Of a stretch of 21,322 bases of DNA, positions 6,955-14,147 are shown piece by piece. Every line of letters starts with the position of its first letter. Position 1 is the stretch's first letter. The DNA is from a virus. The position numbers were made by a program, and so were the translations under genes. The notes beneath the pieces were generated by a model. It did not search any database. It worked only from the letters and a program-made list of their open reading frames with translations, and was not told the DNA's origin. Location of the stretch: positions 1 through 21,322 of IMG/VR virus record IMGVR_UViG_3300011115_000652; one strand, written 5' to 3'.

Positions 6955-7875
6955 ATGTCCACTAACTCCGTCCTCAACCAGGGCCTGGCCCCGCAGTTTG
7001 TCGCCGCCGAAACGCTGCGTACCCTCGTCCCGGTCCTCGCCCCCCTGAACAAGATCGTTACGACCGATTTCTCGGCGTACGTCGCCGAAAAGGGCCAGGT
7101 CGTCCATACCCGTTACGCCGATGCCTTCACCGCCTCGACGTATGACCGCGCCACCGGCTTCGTCGCCGAGGACGCCGTTTCTAACGATGTTGCGATCACC
7201 CTGTCCGACCATAACTACGTTATGACGTCGTTCACCGATACCGAGGTCGCCACGATCTCCCTCGATATGCTGCGCCGCGTGTTTATCGCCCCGATGGCCA
7301 ACGCCACGGTTACCAGCATTTTCAACGGTGTGATCGGCCAGACCACCGCCGCCGCTTATCCCGGTACGCCCTTCTATTCTGGTACCAAGGCCAATTTCAA
7401 CCGCCTCGCCATCGCTGGCGGCGCCACGAATATGACCAAGGCGAACCTTCCGTTTAACGACCGTTCCCTCCTGCTTACGCCGGACGCCTTTGGCCAGCTC
7501 CTCCAGGACCCGAGCGTTGCGCAGTACCTCTCGATTGGCGACACGTCCGTTATCCGCGACGGTAAGGTCGGACGCCTCCACGGCGTTGACATTTACGAGG
7601 TCAACACCTGGAGCGCCGCCCCTGCTGGCGAACACCTTAACGGTATCGCCTCCTGCCGCGAGGGCCACGTTATCGTTACCCGAGTCCCGGCTGCCCCGAC
7701 CACCGGCGGCGGCGAACAGCTCACCGTCCAGGACCCGGATTCCGGCTTCGCCTTCTCCCTCCGTAGCTGGTACGATTGGACCAAGGGCCTTTCCAATATC
7801 TCGGCCTCCTGGATCATCGGCCAGAGCGTTGGTAACCCCAACGCCGCCCTCCGCGTCGTTATCTCGGACCTCTAA
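6955..7875 (+). CDS. Major capsid protein (HK97 fold, P22 coat-like)
   Basis: Main building block of the head, 306 residues. Position after protease and scaffold, and before a strong terminator, is diagnostic. Sequence features agree with the P22-coat branch of the HK97 fold: an N-terminal helix region, then a long strand part (GQVVHTRYADAFTASTYDR, about 48 to 66), a typical ITLSDHNYVMTSFTDTE stretch (about 82 to 98), and the helix MLRRVFIAPMANATV (about 104 to 118). There is no obvious protease-cleaved N-terminal domain. Codon use is more C- and CTC/CTG-rich than in neighbouring genes, as expected of the most highly expressed protein, and the codon-context rule seen in terL is relaxed. The start follows the G-free leader; no alternative start is nearby. 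Confidence 0.92.
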   Translation: MSTNSVLNQGLAPQFVAAETLRTLVPVLAPLNKIVTTDFSAYVAEKGQVVHTRYADAFTASTYDRATGFVAEDAVSNDVAITLSDHNYVMTSFTDTEVATISLDMLRRVFIAPMANATVTSIFNGVIGQTTAAAYPGTPFYSGTKANFNRLAIAGGATNMTKANLPFNDRSLLLTPDAFGQLLQDPSVAQYLSIGDTSVIRDGKVGRLHGVDIYEVNTWSAAPAGEHLNGIASCREGHVIVTRVPAAPTTGGGEQLTVQDPDSGFAFSLRSWYDWTKGLSNISASWIIGQSVGNPNAALRVVISDL

Positions 7876-7898
7876 TCCTAACGGGTTAGTCCGAAAGC

Positions 7899-7925
7899 AA
7901 GGCCCCCAGCTCGGGGGCCTTTTCT
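7899..7925 (+). terminator. Strong rho-independent terminator after the capsid gene
   Basis: AAGGCCCCC (7899 to 7907) pairs with GGGGGCCTT around an AGCTC loop, followed by a TTTTCTTTT tail. This is the best terminator in the window. It would limit read-through from the head operon into the connector genes, so these probably need a fresh start signal. Confidence 0.85.
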
Positions 7926-7954
7926 TTTGGGTAGGCCATTAGACCCCTCCCGGC

Positions 7955-7973
7955 GGCCCGTGGCGGGCCTTTG
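7955..7973 (+). terminator. Second hairpin abutting copy 3 of the 15-base element
   Basis: GGCCCG (7955 to 7960) and CGGGCC (7964 to 7969) form a perfect 6-pair stem with a 3-base loop, followed by only three T. The T run overlaps the start of the repeat. It may be a weak terminator or a transcript-end-protecting hairpin. Confidence 0.35.
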
Positions 7974-7985
7974 ACTCCCGCGTTG
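7971..7985 (+). repeat. 15-base element, copy 3
   Basis: Perfect TTGACTCCCGCGTTG preceded by T, with a 4-base spacer (CGGT) to the ATG of the next gene. It lies downstream of the capsid terminator, so it is the only conserved signal between that terminator and the connector genes. Confidence 0.9.
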
Positions 7986-7989
7986 CGGT

Positions 7990-8331
7990 ATGGGCCTATA
8001 TGATGCCGAATGGGCTGCGGACGCCGCCTCGATCCTTGCGGAAATCCCCAAGGCCGTAACGGTTCGTCGCGGATCGGGCGCCGCAACGGCGTTTAACGTC
8101 CTTATGGGGCCGCCGATGGTCCAGCAAAACCTCGAAACCGGCGGTTTCCTTAATTCGACCGCGTTCGATATCAAATTCCTTAAGGCCGACGCCGCCGCCC
8201 ACCCTGGGGTTATCGTTTACGGCAACCTGGTAACCTATAACGGCCAGGAATTCCGAATCGTCGCCATTAATGATCGCCCGCCCAGCGCCTGGGTAATGGC
8301 CCGCGTCGAAAGCAAGGCCGGTCCCGCCTAA
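7990..8331 (+). CDS. Putative head-closure / head-tail connector protein (gpFII-like)
   Basis: A 113-residue protein directly after the capsid gene, the position and size of lambda gpFII (117). Such proteins cap the connector after packaging and accept the tail. The N-terminus is helical (AEWAADAASILAEIPKAVTV). The rest is predicted mainly beta (AFDIKFLKAD, VIVYGNLVTYNGQEFRIVAI, AWVMARVES), consistent with the small beta-barrel of FII/gp16-type stoppers. Start: ATG 4 bases after copy 3 of the 15-base element, without a Shine-Dalgarno sequence. It ends in TAATG, overlapping the next start by one base, so the next gene is probably coupled. The exact family is not proven from sequence alone. Confidence 0.6.
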   Translation: MGLYDAEWAADAASILAEIPKAVTVRRGSGAATAFNVLMGPPMVQQNLETGGFLNSTAFDIKFLKADAAAHPGVIVYGNLVTYNGQEFRIVAINDRPPSAWVMARVESKAGPA

Positions 8332-9227
8332 TGGCCACGACGGCCCGGAAAAACGTCCAGGTAGACGCCTCGGCGCTTATCGGGCATTTGCACGATTTTG
8401 CCTTGGTAATGGGCAAGACGATGGGCGAGGTCGTCCGCGACCAGGCGGCCCTCTTTTGCCAGGATATGATTTCCTATTCCCGTCCGTTTTCCGGCAAGAC
8501 GCCGGGATCGGGCGGTACCAAGGGGGCTAAAGACACCGGGGACAATAATGTAAAACAGTCCATTCGTAAGATTTTCCGCCCCGTCGAGCTTGCGACAAAG
8601 GAACAGATCGCGGCGGTCGGCAAGTACGAGGTCTTTAAGCTTTGGACCAAGCGCAACGGCGAAAAGGTCCAGGGTAAGGGTAAGGCCCTCCGTTGGCAGC
8701 AATTCCAAGAGAAATTCGGCGGGGGTCCCTCTATGGTTTTCGTCGATTCCGGCGACCTGGCCACGATGGGGCGTATCCATAGGTCCCTGCGTACCGACCA
8801 CGGCCACGGGTCCCTTTCCAGCACCGCCCGCGGGGCCAAACAACCCTTTGCAATCGTGGCAAAGGATAAAGATATCGAACGATATACCAGGCAGGAGCAA
8901 AAGGTTATCGGAACCCTTAAATCGGCCTATTACTTTGCCGGGGTCCGTATCCGCGGTAAGATCAAGGCGCCCGCCTGGGTAAAACAACCTGGCGGCCAAG
9001 AAAACACAATCGCCCAGGATAAGACGGCGCAACCGATGAAACCCGAGGTTACCGTCGGAAACCTTATCGGCGGCAAGGCCGGTAATAACAAATTTGTGCA
9101 GCTGGCCATTTCCCACCGGGCCTATGCGATGCGGGTTAAAATGGCCGCCGAGCTGAATAAAAACAAAATTCCCCTTTGGGTTGCGACCGCCAGGGGACAA
9201 ACGACCCAAACCGCCAAATATTTCTAA
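8331..9227 (+). CDS. Putative neck / tail-completion protein (gpZ- or gp10-like)
   Basis: A 298-residue basic protein in the slot of lambda Z (192 residues) or HK97 gp10, proteins needed to complete the tail top before joining. Visible features: helix-rich N-terminus (ALIGHLHDFALVMGKTMGEVV), a Gly/Lys-rich segment around residues 60 to 80, a central part with FVDSGDLATMGRIHRS, and a C-terminal part ending IPLWVATARG. It is longer than the families named, with extra material in the middle. It starts within the stop of the preceding gene (TAATG). The following gene begins 4 bases after its stop. I am fairly sure it is a connector or tail-completion protein, less sure which. Confidence 0.5.
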   Translation: MATTARKNVQVDASALIGHLHDFALVMGKTMGEVVRDQAALFCQDMISYSRPFSGKTPGSGGTKGAKDTGDNNVKQSIRKIFRPVELATKEQIAAVGKYEVFKLWTKRNGEKVQGKGKALRWQQFQEKFGGGPSMVFVDSGDLATMGRIHRSLRTDHGHGSLSSTARGAKQPFAIVAKDKDIERYTRQEQKVIGTLKSAYYFAGVRIRGKIKAPAWVKQPGGQENTIAQDKTAQPMKPEVTVGNLIGGKAGNNKFVQLAISHRAYAMRVKMAAELNKNKIPLWVATARGQTTQTAKYF

Positions 9228-9231
9228 TCTT

Positions 9232-9666
9232 ATGCCTACCCTCTACGGAATCCGTACCATCGCCGAACAATCGGCCCTTGCCTGGTTTACCCAAAACGCC
9301 GCCGAGCTTCCCGGCGTCCAAGTCCACGCGGGCCAAACGGACGAAATCCGATCCGTCCCGATTATCATCCTCCACGCCGAAAGCGCCCGCGCCCACCCCG
9401 ATCTTGGGGCGTACTCCCTGGGTAATTTCGAGATTACCCTTAAAATCTACGTCTATTCGTCCGCGGACGATTCCACCCTCCAGCAGCACCGGGAACGGGT
9501 CGAGGCCGTCCAGGGCATTATGCAGGACGCGGACGGCCTTATTGCGGCCTGGACCCAGGGTACCTTATACGCTGCTTGGGTCGTCTCGGACGACGAGGGC
9601 GTCGCGGATCGCCGGTACGGCAATATTATCGAATATACGTTGGTTGCGGTATACCCCCCCGCTTGA
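9232..9666 (+). CDS. Putative tail terminator protein (gpU-like)
   Basis: A 144-residue protein in the position of lambda gpU (131), which caps the tail tube and fixes its length. I start it at ATG 9232, just after the TCTT spacer, rather than at the upstream in-phase codon 9181 inside the previous gene. Features: an N-terminal helix (IRTIAEQSALAWFTQNAAEL), strands (SVPIIILHAESA, GNFEITLKIYVYSSADD), a helix (LQQHRERVEAVQGIMQD) and a final strand (YGNIIEYTLVAVY). This alpha/beta order is that of gpU/gp17 terminators. The stop codon TGA is part of copy 4 of the 15-base repeat. Confidence 0.6.
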   Translation: MPTLYGIRTIAEQSALAWFTQNAAELPGVQVHAGQTDEIRSVPIIILHAESARAHPDLGAYSLGNFEITLKIYVYSSADDSTLQQHRERVEAVQGIMQDADGLIAAWTQGTLYAAWVVSDDEGVADRRYGNIIEYTLVAVYPPA

Positions 9667-9677
9667 CTCCCGCGTTG
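9663..9677 (+). repeat. 15-base element, copy 4
   Basis: Perfect TTGACTCCCGCGTTG preceded by C and extended by TCTCAAT, as at copy 2. Its TGA is the stop codon of the upstream gene. The next ATG (9699) is 21 bases downstream. Confidence 0.9.
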
Positions 9678-9698
9678 TCTCAATAACCGACCGACCTT

Positions 9699-10037
9699 AT
9701 GGCCCTCCCTAAAACTTACGGAACGGAACACGTTTTCGGCGTTCTCGATACCTCCGCTTTTATTACGATTCAAACGGATTCCGTTGACCAAAAGCCCGCC
9801 CTGGACGTTGAAGTTATGGACGAAACGGGCCGCGTTATTACGGACCGCCTGGACGACCAGCGCCTCGAAACCACGGTTTCCGGCGTCCTTAAGGATACCG
9901 CCGCAATCCCCGCCGCGGGAGATCAATTGGATTACGATAGCGTCCTTTATATCATTAAGGATGTAACGAACGACGGGTCGAATAACGCCTTTCGTAAGGT
10001 TACCCTTAAGCTGGTTAAGTACCAGGAGATCGCCTAA
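9699..10037 (+). CDS. Small tail-region protein, possible tube or tube-associated
   Basis: A 112-residue acidic protein between the presumed tail terminator and the tail-chaperone-like gene, where siphophages usually encode the tail tube. The sequence is predicted mostly beta (HVFGVLDTSAFITIQT, ALDVEVMDETG, RLETTVSGVLKD, SVLYIIKDV, FRKVTLKLVKYQEI), which would fit a short tube or tube-like protein. However, it is smaller than typical tube proteins and lacks a motif I recognise. Start: ATG after copy 4 of the 15-base element plus a G-poor spacer. I infer a structural tail role from context only. Confidence 0.4.
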   Translation: MALPKTYGTEHVFGVLDTSAFITIQTDSVDQKPALDVEVMDETGRVITDRLDDQRLETTVSGVLKDTAAIPAAGDQLDYDSVLYIIKDVTNDGSNNAFRKVTLKLVKYQEIA

Positions 10038-10049
10038 CCCGCGAACCTT

Positions 10050-10652
10050 TTGCCCGTGGCCTCCCGATGGACACAGGCCGCGACAATCCTGCGCCCGGAA
10101 ATCCGGGTTTGCGGGGTTCGGCTTTTGCCTTTTTGCCTACGCCACCGCGTGGCCCTGGAGGCAATCGATTCGCCGGTTTTGCTGCCGGACCAACCCCTTA
10201 CCGCTAAACATATGATCGCCGCGGTCCGTATCCTATCGACGTACGACCTGGAATACGTCCGGCGCCCGCATACCCTCCGCGAATCCTGGTGGATTGGCCG
10301 TATGACGTTTAGTAACGCCGTATTGGCCCAAGAGGCCGCCAAGCTTGTGGCGTATATGGAGGCCCAATCCCTTTGGCCTCGTTTCTGGACCAAGGAGGAC
10401 ACCGCAGCCCGATCTGGCGGGGTCCCTTGGCCTTTGGCCGTGGTATCGAATTTAACGCGGAACGGTTGTTCCTTAACCGAGGCGTGGACGATGCCCGAGG
10501 CCGAGGCCGTTTGGTTGCACGTTGCCAATACCATCGCCTCCGGCGCCAAGGTCGAGGTCGTAACCGATAAGGAATGGGAAGCAATGGAACGTTATAAGGC
10601 CGAAAAGGCCGCCAAGCTTGCCCAAGCAACCCCAGGAGATCGCAAAAACTAA
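10050..10652 (+). CDS. Putative tail assembly chaperone
   Basis: A 200-residue protein immediately before the tape measure gene, the fixed position of tail assembly chaperones, which coat the tape measure until the tube polymerises. It would start at TTG 10050 or GTG 10056, both without a Shine-Dalgarno sequence. The body is largely helical (LTAKHMIAAVRILSTYDLEY, MTFSNAVLAQEAAKLVAYME, MPEAEAVWLHVANTIASGA). The C-terminus is charged (EWEAMERYKAEKAAK). In lambda a -1 frameshift makes a second, longer product (gpGT). Here the tape measure starts 3 bases after the stop and I see no second frame, so a frameshift product is unlikely. The role is inferred from position and helical character. Confidence 0.5.
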   Translation: MPVASRWTQAATILRPEIRVCGVRLLPFCLRHRVALEAIDSPVLLPDQPLTAKHMIAAVRILSTYDLEYVRRPHTLRESWWIGRMTFSNAVLAQEAAKLVAYMEAQSLWPRFWTKEDTAARSGGVPWPLAVVSNLTRNGCSLTEAWTMPEAEAVWLHVANTIASGAKVEVVTDKEWEAMERYKAEKAAKLAQATPGDRKN

Positions 10653-10655
10653 CTT

Positions 10656-11870
10656 ATGGCCGACGACGTAAAAGTTAAATTTGGCGGGGATTTTACCGAC
10701 GTTGCCAAGGGCGCCGGGGACGCCGTAAACAAAGCCGGAACGGCGCTTAACTCCTGGTTTGGGGATTTTAAGAAATCCACGGAGGCAAGTATCCTCTCGT
10801 CCCTGGCCCTATCCAATATTTTTTCCAATTTCGTAAAGGGGGCCTCCGAGGCATTACAGTATTTCCGCGAAATGGATTTGTCCCTTAAACGATTCGGGGG
10901 ATCGGGCGACGCCGAATTCCAGAAGCTGGCCAAATATGGCAAGGAGGTCGGCGTATCTATGGAAACGGTGTCCCGGACGACGAATTACTTTAACAAGGTC
11001 CGTACCGAGGCAGCCAAGGGGAACCAAAATTACGTCGCAATTCTTAAGCAATTTGGGTTTACCCAAAAAGAAATCGCCGCCGGTAATATCTCGGCAATCG
11101 AGGTCCTCGGTCGCCTGGCCGACGCATATGATAAAACGGGATACGAGGGCCTGGTCGGCGAAAGGGCGATGAATGCCTTTGGTATCCGCGGCAAGGAGCT
11201 TACGGCGATCTTTAAGAATGGCCGGGAAGCTATGGAGGAATTTGCCAAATCGACGGCGACAATGTCCAGGGAATCGATCGAAAAGCTGTCCAATACCCAA
11301 AAACAAATCGAGCGTTTTAAGAAATCCCTTGAGGTTATTTTTTATCAAAAACCTTTGCAATTCGGAGGATTTGTCCAATCGGCAATCGAGGCCACGTCAA
11401 TCGTAAGCGGGGCAACAGCCAACGCGGTGTCGGCCGGAGGAACCAAGGAGCAACAGGCAAAAACGGCCTTTAATTATGTTAAATCTGAATTCGGGGACAA
11501 TATCTCCGGGTTAAAAACCGCTATGGAGGCAGCCGAAACGGAATTTACCGCCTTGGATCGGCGTTTGTTTACGTCGTCGGAGCGCCAAGACGTTGCCCGC
11601 GATCTGTTTGATATGTTGAACAAGGAGATTACCCGCCTCCAAACGGCGCCAAAAGAGGAAAAGAAAACGGCCTTGGATATCCCCTTGGTTAAGGAGCTGC
11701 TTACGTCGTCGTCCCTCCAGGCAATCGGGGGCGGGGATATCTCCTCGGTCCTCTCCGGCACAATCCAGGCGAATATGCTTACCGCAATGCAGGAAACCGC
11801 CGCCAATACCGGCAAGATCGCAGCGGGTACCGATGCGCCAAAGGTAACCCCAAGCAACGTTGCCAAGTAA
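10656..11870 (+). CDS. Tail tape measure protein (short)
   Basis: Sets tail length and passes into the host at infection. The product is 404 residues, short for a siphophage; if length scales as in other tape measures (about 1.5 angstrom per residue) the tail would be near 60 nm. Evidence: helix-rich throughout, many Ala/Lys/Glu, N-terminus of the tape-measure kind (VKFGGDFTDVAKGAGDAVNK, residues 6 to 25), a middle part (ETVSRTTNYFNKV; AMNAFGIRGKELTAIF) seen in tape measures where LGI..lssl-like repeats occur, and the C-terminal MQETAANTGKIAAG stretch common near their ends. I see no transmembrane helix or peptidase domain. It starts after CTT following the chaperone stop. Confidence 0.8.
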   Translation: MADDVKVKFGGDFTDVAKGAGDAVNKAGTALNSWFGDFKKSTEASILSSLALSNIFSNFVKGASEALQYFREMDLSLKRFGGSGDAEFQKLAKYGKEVGVSMETVSRTTNYFNKVRTEAAKGNQNYVAILKQFGFTQKEIAAGNISAIEVLGRLADAYDKTGYEGLVGERAMNAFGIRGKELTAIFKNGREAMEEFAKSTATMSRESIEKLSNTQKQIERFKKSLEVIFYQKPLQFGGFVQSAIEATSIVSGATANAVSAGGTKEQQAKTAFNYVKSEFGDNISGLKTAMEAAETEFTALDRRLFTSSERQDVARDLFDMLNKEITRLQTAPKEEKKTALDIPLVKELLTSSSLQAIGGGDISSVLSGTIQANMLTAMQETAANTGKIAAGTDAPKVTPSNVAK

Positions 11871-11873
11871 TTT

Positions 11874-12734
11874 ATGCCCAACCCATCCGATACCCGAATC
11901 GATTACGGCGCCGATCTAACGATTTCGACGCCCCTCCCGTCCGGCTCAATCAATCTGGACGCATTCGGCCTGGCCCAAGCTCAATTAAGTTTTACCGTCG
12001 ATTCCGAGGACGCAAACCTTGCGACCGCCTTGGCGTTATTTTCGACGGGGACGCCTTATCCGTACGACGTAAACGTCGAAATGAAATCCTATAAGGTTAA
12101 CGCTGCGCTTAACAAAGGCGGCGTTGCGACCATTACGGTGGATTATATGGGCGTCCGCGGGTTTTTCGGTTACTCCAAACCCCAGATTACCGGCGTTGCA
12201 ACGTCCACGGCCCAACCTATTGAGGCCCATCCTAATTTTACCAAGATCACTAAACCCTGGTCTGGTGCCTCAATTTTGGCAGGATATCCACCGGCAAATT
12301 TGGCAACGGCCAATAAACCTATTTTCGTCCAGGGGACCGATCCGTATGCGACGTGGACCTTTCGAGGATTCGGCCTTAAGACGGACGGCGAGGTTAATAT
12401 TAAAGCCGGTATCCGGCAATACCTGGCCCCCTTGGCAACGGTCCGAGGCCAGATTTTCCTCGCCCCGATGAAACAGGATTCTGCGGCGGCCTTTATTAGC
12501 GCCGTTGGCCAACGTCTTACAAATCTCGACCTGGATAAGCTTATCGCCCCCGCGTCCCTAATCGGCGCCATTCAGTCCGAGGGCCAGAATTACGCCCTAT
12601 TGAGCGCGGCAAATTGCGAATGCATCGGCAACCCAGACGACCCCGCAGCCATTAAAGTTACTTACGATATTATGGTCGGCGGCGAAATCGGTTGGGACCC
12701 CGATATTTACCCCTTGGCCGACCCCATCCTCTAA
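11874..12734 (+). CDS. Unassigned tail protein downstream of the tape measure
   Basis: A 286-residue protein of unknown family, starting 3 bases after the tape measure stop. The sequence is mostly beta with many Ala, Thr, Pro and Gly (ADLTISTPLPSGSINLDAFG; AQLSFTVDSEDANLA; VATITVDYMGVRGFFGYS; ATWTFRGFGLKTDGEVNIKA) and short of charged helices. A late segment has CECIGNPDDPAAIKVTYDI. Position after the tape measure is that of distal tail or tail-tip proteins. It could also be a tube-like hub protein. I do not recognise catalytic motifs, signal peptide or membrane segments. The overlapping codon context is that of its neighbours, so it is unlikely to be a recent insertion. Confidence 0.5.
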   Translation: MPNPSDTRIDYGADLTISTPLPSGSINLDAFGLAQAQLSFTVDSEDANLATALALFSTGTPYPYDVNVEMKSYKVNAALNKGGVATITVDYMGVRGFFGYSKPQITGVATSTAQPIEAHPNFTKITKPWSGASILAGYPPANLATANKPIFVQGTDPYATWTFRGFGLKTDGEVNIKAGIRQYLAPLATVRGQIFLAPMKQDSAAAFISAVGQRLTNLDLDKLIAPASLIGAIQSEGQNYALLSAANCECIGNPDDPAAIKVTYDIMVGGEIGWDPDIYPLADPIL

Positions 12735-12736
12735 CA

Positions 12737-13798
12737 ATGCAGGACCAAGGTTTTAACGGTACGGGATCGCGGTTTAACTCTCGTTTCGAGGCCGGGTCCC
12801 CAATCTACGCAAAGCAGCTCAACGACCTGGCCGCTGGCGTCCAGGCGGCCCTACCGCAACCCTATTGCGGTACCGGGCCGTCGGTATCCTTCACAGCTGG
12901 CGGCGCCGTTATCGCCTCGCAATTCGATACGTCCGACGGGTCTGGTATCGTCCAGCAATTCCAATGCGTCATTTCCTCGGAAACGACCGGCAGCGGGGAA
13001 TCCGCGGTAACCAAGTATTTCCTTAAGATTGCCAAGGGTAATATTACAACCGTTGCCTCGGGTTTCCCGTTTACCCAAGGTATAAACTCCCCAGGATCGG
13101 GTACCGAGCAGCCAGATCAACCGCCCTATTACGTTACCCCGTCCGAACAGGTATGCATTTTCGATGCGGCAATTTCCCCGCTTGAATCCCGGACGTCGGG
13201 ATCTGACATTAATTCAATCTGGTTTGCCGCCGGTGGAAAATTTGAATTAGACCCCGAGGTCGGCCATTATTACGTTACGGCCTCCTTTTTCGATTATAAC
13301 GACCTTTTGGATTGGTACGCGGACGAGGCGCTTATCCATACGCACGAACCTTGGGTATCGATTGTACCCAATTCCGGGTCCAGCTATAACTCCATTTTTG
13401 CCCGAAATACCCCGCATATTGTTACCGATTACTTGCGGACGGGTAACGCTGCCTTGGGTTGGGCGCCTGGTACCGATGGCATTATGCCGACAAGTATCGG
13501 TTATTCGATGAAAGTTATTGCCCGGATTAATTGGGACGCGGAAAAGGAGGTATGGAAGATCGCCCAAGAGCTGATTGGGCCGATTACCTTGGATTACCCC
13601 GTTATTTGCAATACCCTATTCCAAGACGGCGGCCCCGCCGCCCCTGGGGTGGTTTATGGGACGTTTTTGACCGATAAGTTTATCGGTACAATCTATAACT
13701 TTAATTATTTGGCCAAATTCGCCGATTCTTCGTTTGACGATTCGGATATCCTCGACCCGGCTGTGGTCGAATGGTGGTACGACGTTAAGACGATTTGA
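12737..13798 (+). CDS. Unassigned tail-tip or receptor-interacting protein
   Basis: A 353-residue protein. I use ATG 12737, two bases after the stop of the previous gene, rather than the in-phase TTG 12692, which would overlap it by 43 bases. The N-terminus (SRFNSRFEAGSPIYAKQLNDLAAGVQ) resembles the attachment part of tail-tip proteins: an alpha-helix that names where the fold begins. The rest is Gly/Ser/Asp/aromatic-rich and predicted beta (VCIFDAAISPLES, FELDPEVGHYYVTASFFDY, VVYGTFLTDKFIGTIYNFNYL), typical of exposed tail proteins. No enzyme motif is visible. It stands before the fibre gene pair, so a tail tip or adhesin role is likely but not shown. Confidence 0.5.
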   Translation: MQDQGFNGTGSRFNSRFEAGSPIYAKQLNDLAAGVQAALPQPYCGTGPSVSFTAGGAVIASQFDTSDGSGIVQQFQCVISSETTGSGESAVTKYFLKIAKGNITTVASGFPFTQGINSPGSGTEQPDQPPYYVTPSEQVCIFDAAISPLESRTSGSDINSIWFAAGGKFELDPEVGHYYVTASFFDYNDLLDWYADEALIHTHEPWVSIVPNSGSSYNSIFARNTPHIVTDYLRTGNAALGWAPGTDGIMPTSIGYSMKVIARINWDAEKEVWKIAQELIGPITLDYPVICNTLFQDGGPAAPGVVYGTFLTDKFIGTIYNFNYLAKFADSSFDDSDILDPAVVEWWYDVKTI

Positions 13799-13813
13799 CC
13801 GTTTTAAGGGGGT

Positions 13814-13828
13814 TTGACTCCCGCGTTG
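13814..13828 (+). repeat. 15-base element, copy 5
   Basis: Perfect TTGACTCCCGCGTTG preceded by T, with a 4-base spacer (GTCT) to ATG 13833. It marks the junction between the tail-tip genes and the fibre gene pair. No clear terminator hairpin precedes this copy. Confidence 0.9.
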
Positions 13829-13832
13829 GTCT

Positions 13833-14147
13833 ATGGCCTCCCCGACGGTATCCTGGAAACGTGGCAGCACCTTTGCGGCCTCGGTCGCCTATACCCCGGG
13901 CGCAGGGGACCCCCCTACGCTGGACGGTGTGATCGTCGAATGCTCGATTATGGACCATCGGGAAGCTCGGCACCCCCTCCTGGTTACAATCCACCAGGAT
14001 AAGCTCGGATTCGATATTCGGTACATTGGGGATACCTCGGAATGGGCCGTAGGCACCGCGGCGCTCGATTTCCGATGCCTGGAGGACGGGATCGTATTCT
14101 ATTCCACGACGGCCCGGTTTACCATCGAACCCCAAATTACCCTTTAA
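13833..14147 (+). CDS. Small beta-domain protein linked to the tail fibre
   Basis: A 104-residue protein ending exactly where the fibre gene starts. Predicted structure is a small beta-sandwich (TVSWKRGSTFAASVAY, GVIVECSIMDHRE, LLVTIHQDKLGFDIRYIG, TAALDFRCLEDG, ARFTIEPQITL). This layout is found in many short genes next to siphophage fibres and in baseplate-type adaptor domains that dock receptor-binding proteins. It starts at ATG 13833, 4 bases after copy 5 of the 15-base repeat; no Shine-Dalgarno sequence. The fibre follows with no gap, so both are probably co-translated and may assemble together. The adaptor role is inference. Confidence 0.5.
   Translation: MASPTVSWKRGSTFAASVAYTPGAGDPPTLDGVIVECSIMDHREARHPLLVTIHQDKLGFDIRYIGDTSEWAVGTAALDFRCLEDGIVFYSTTARFTIEPQITL

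Noticed and set aside
10050-10660. Programmed -1 frameshift in the tail chaperone gene, as in lambda G/GT
   Set aside because: CGCAAAAAC near the end is not a full slippery heptamer, and the tape measure begins 3 bases after the stop, leaving no room for an extension frame.
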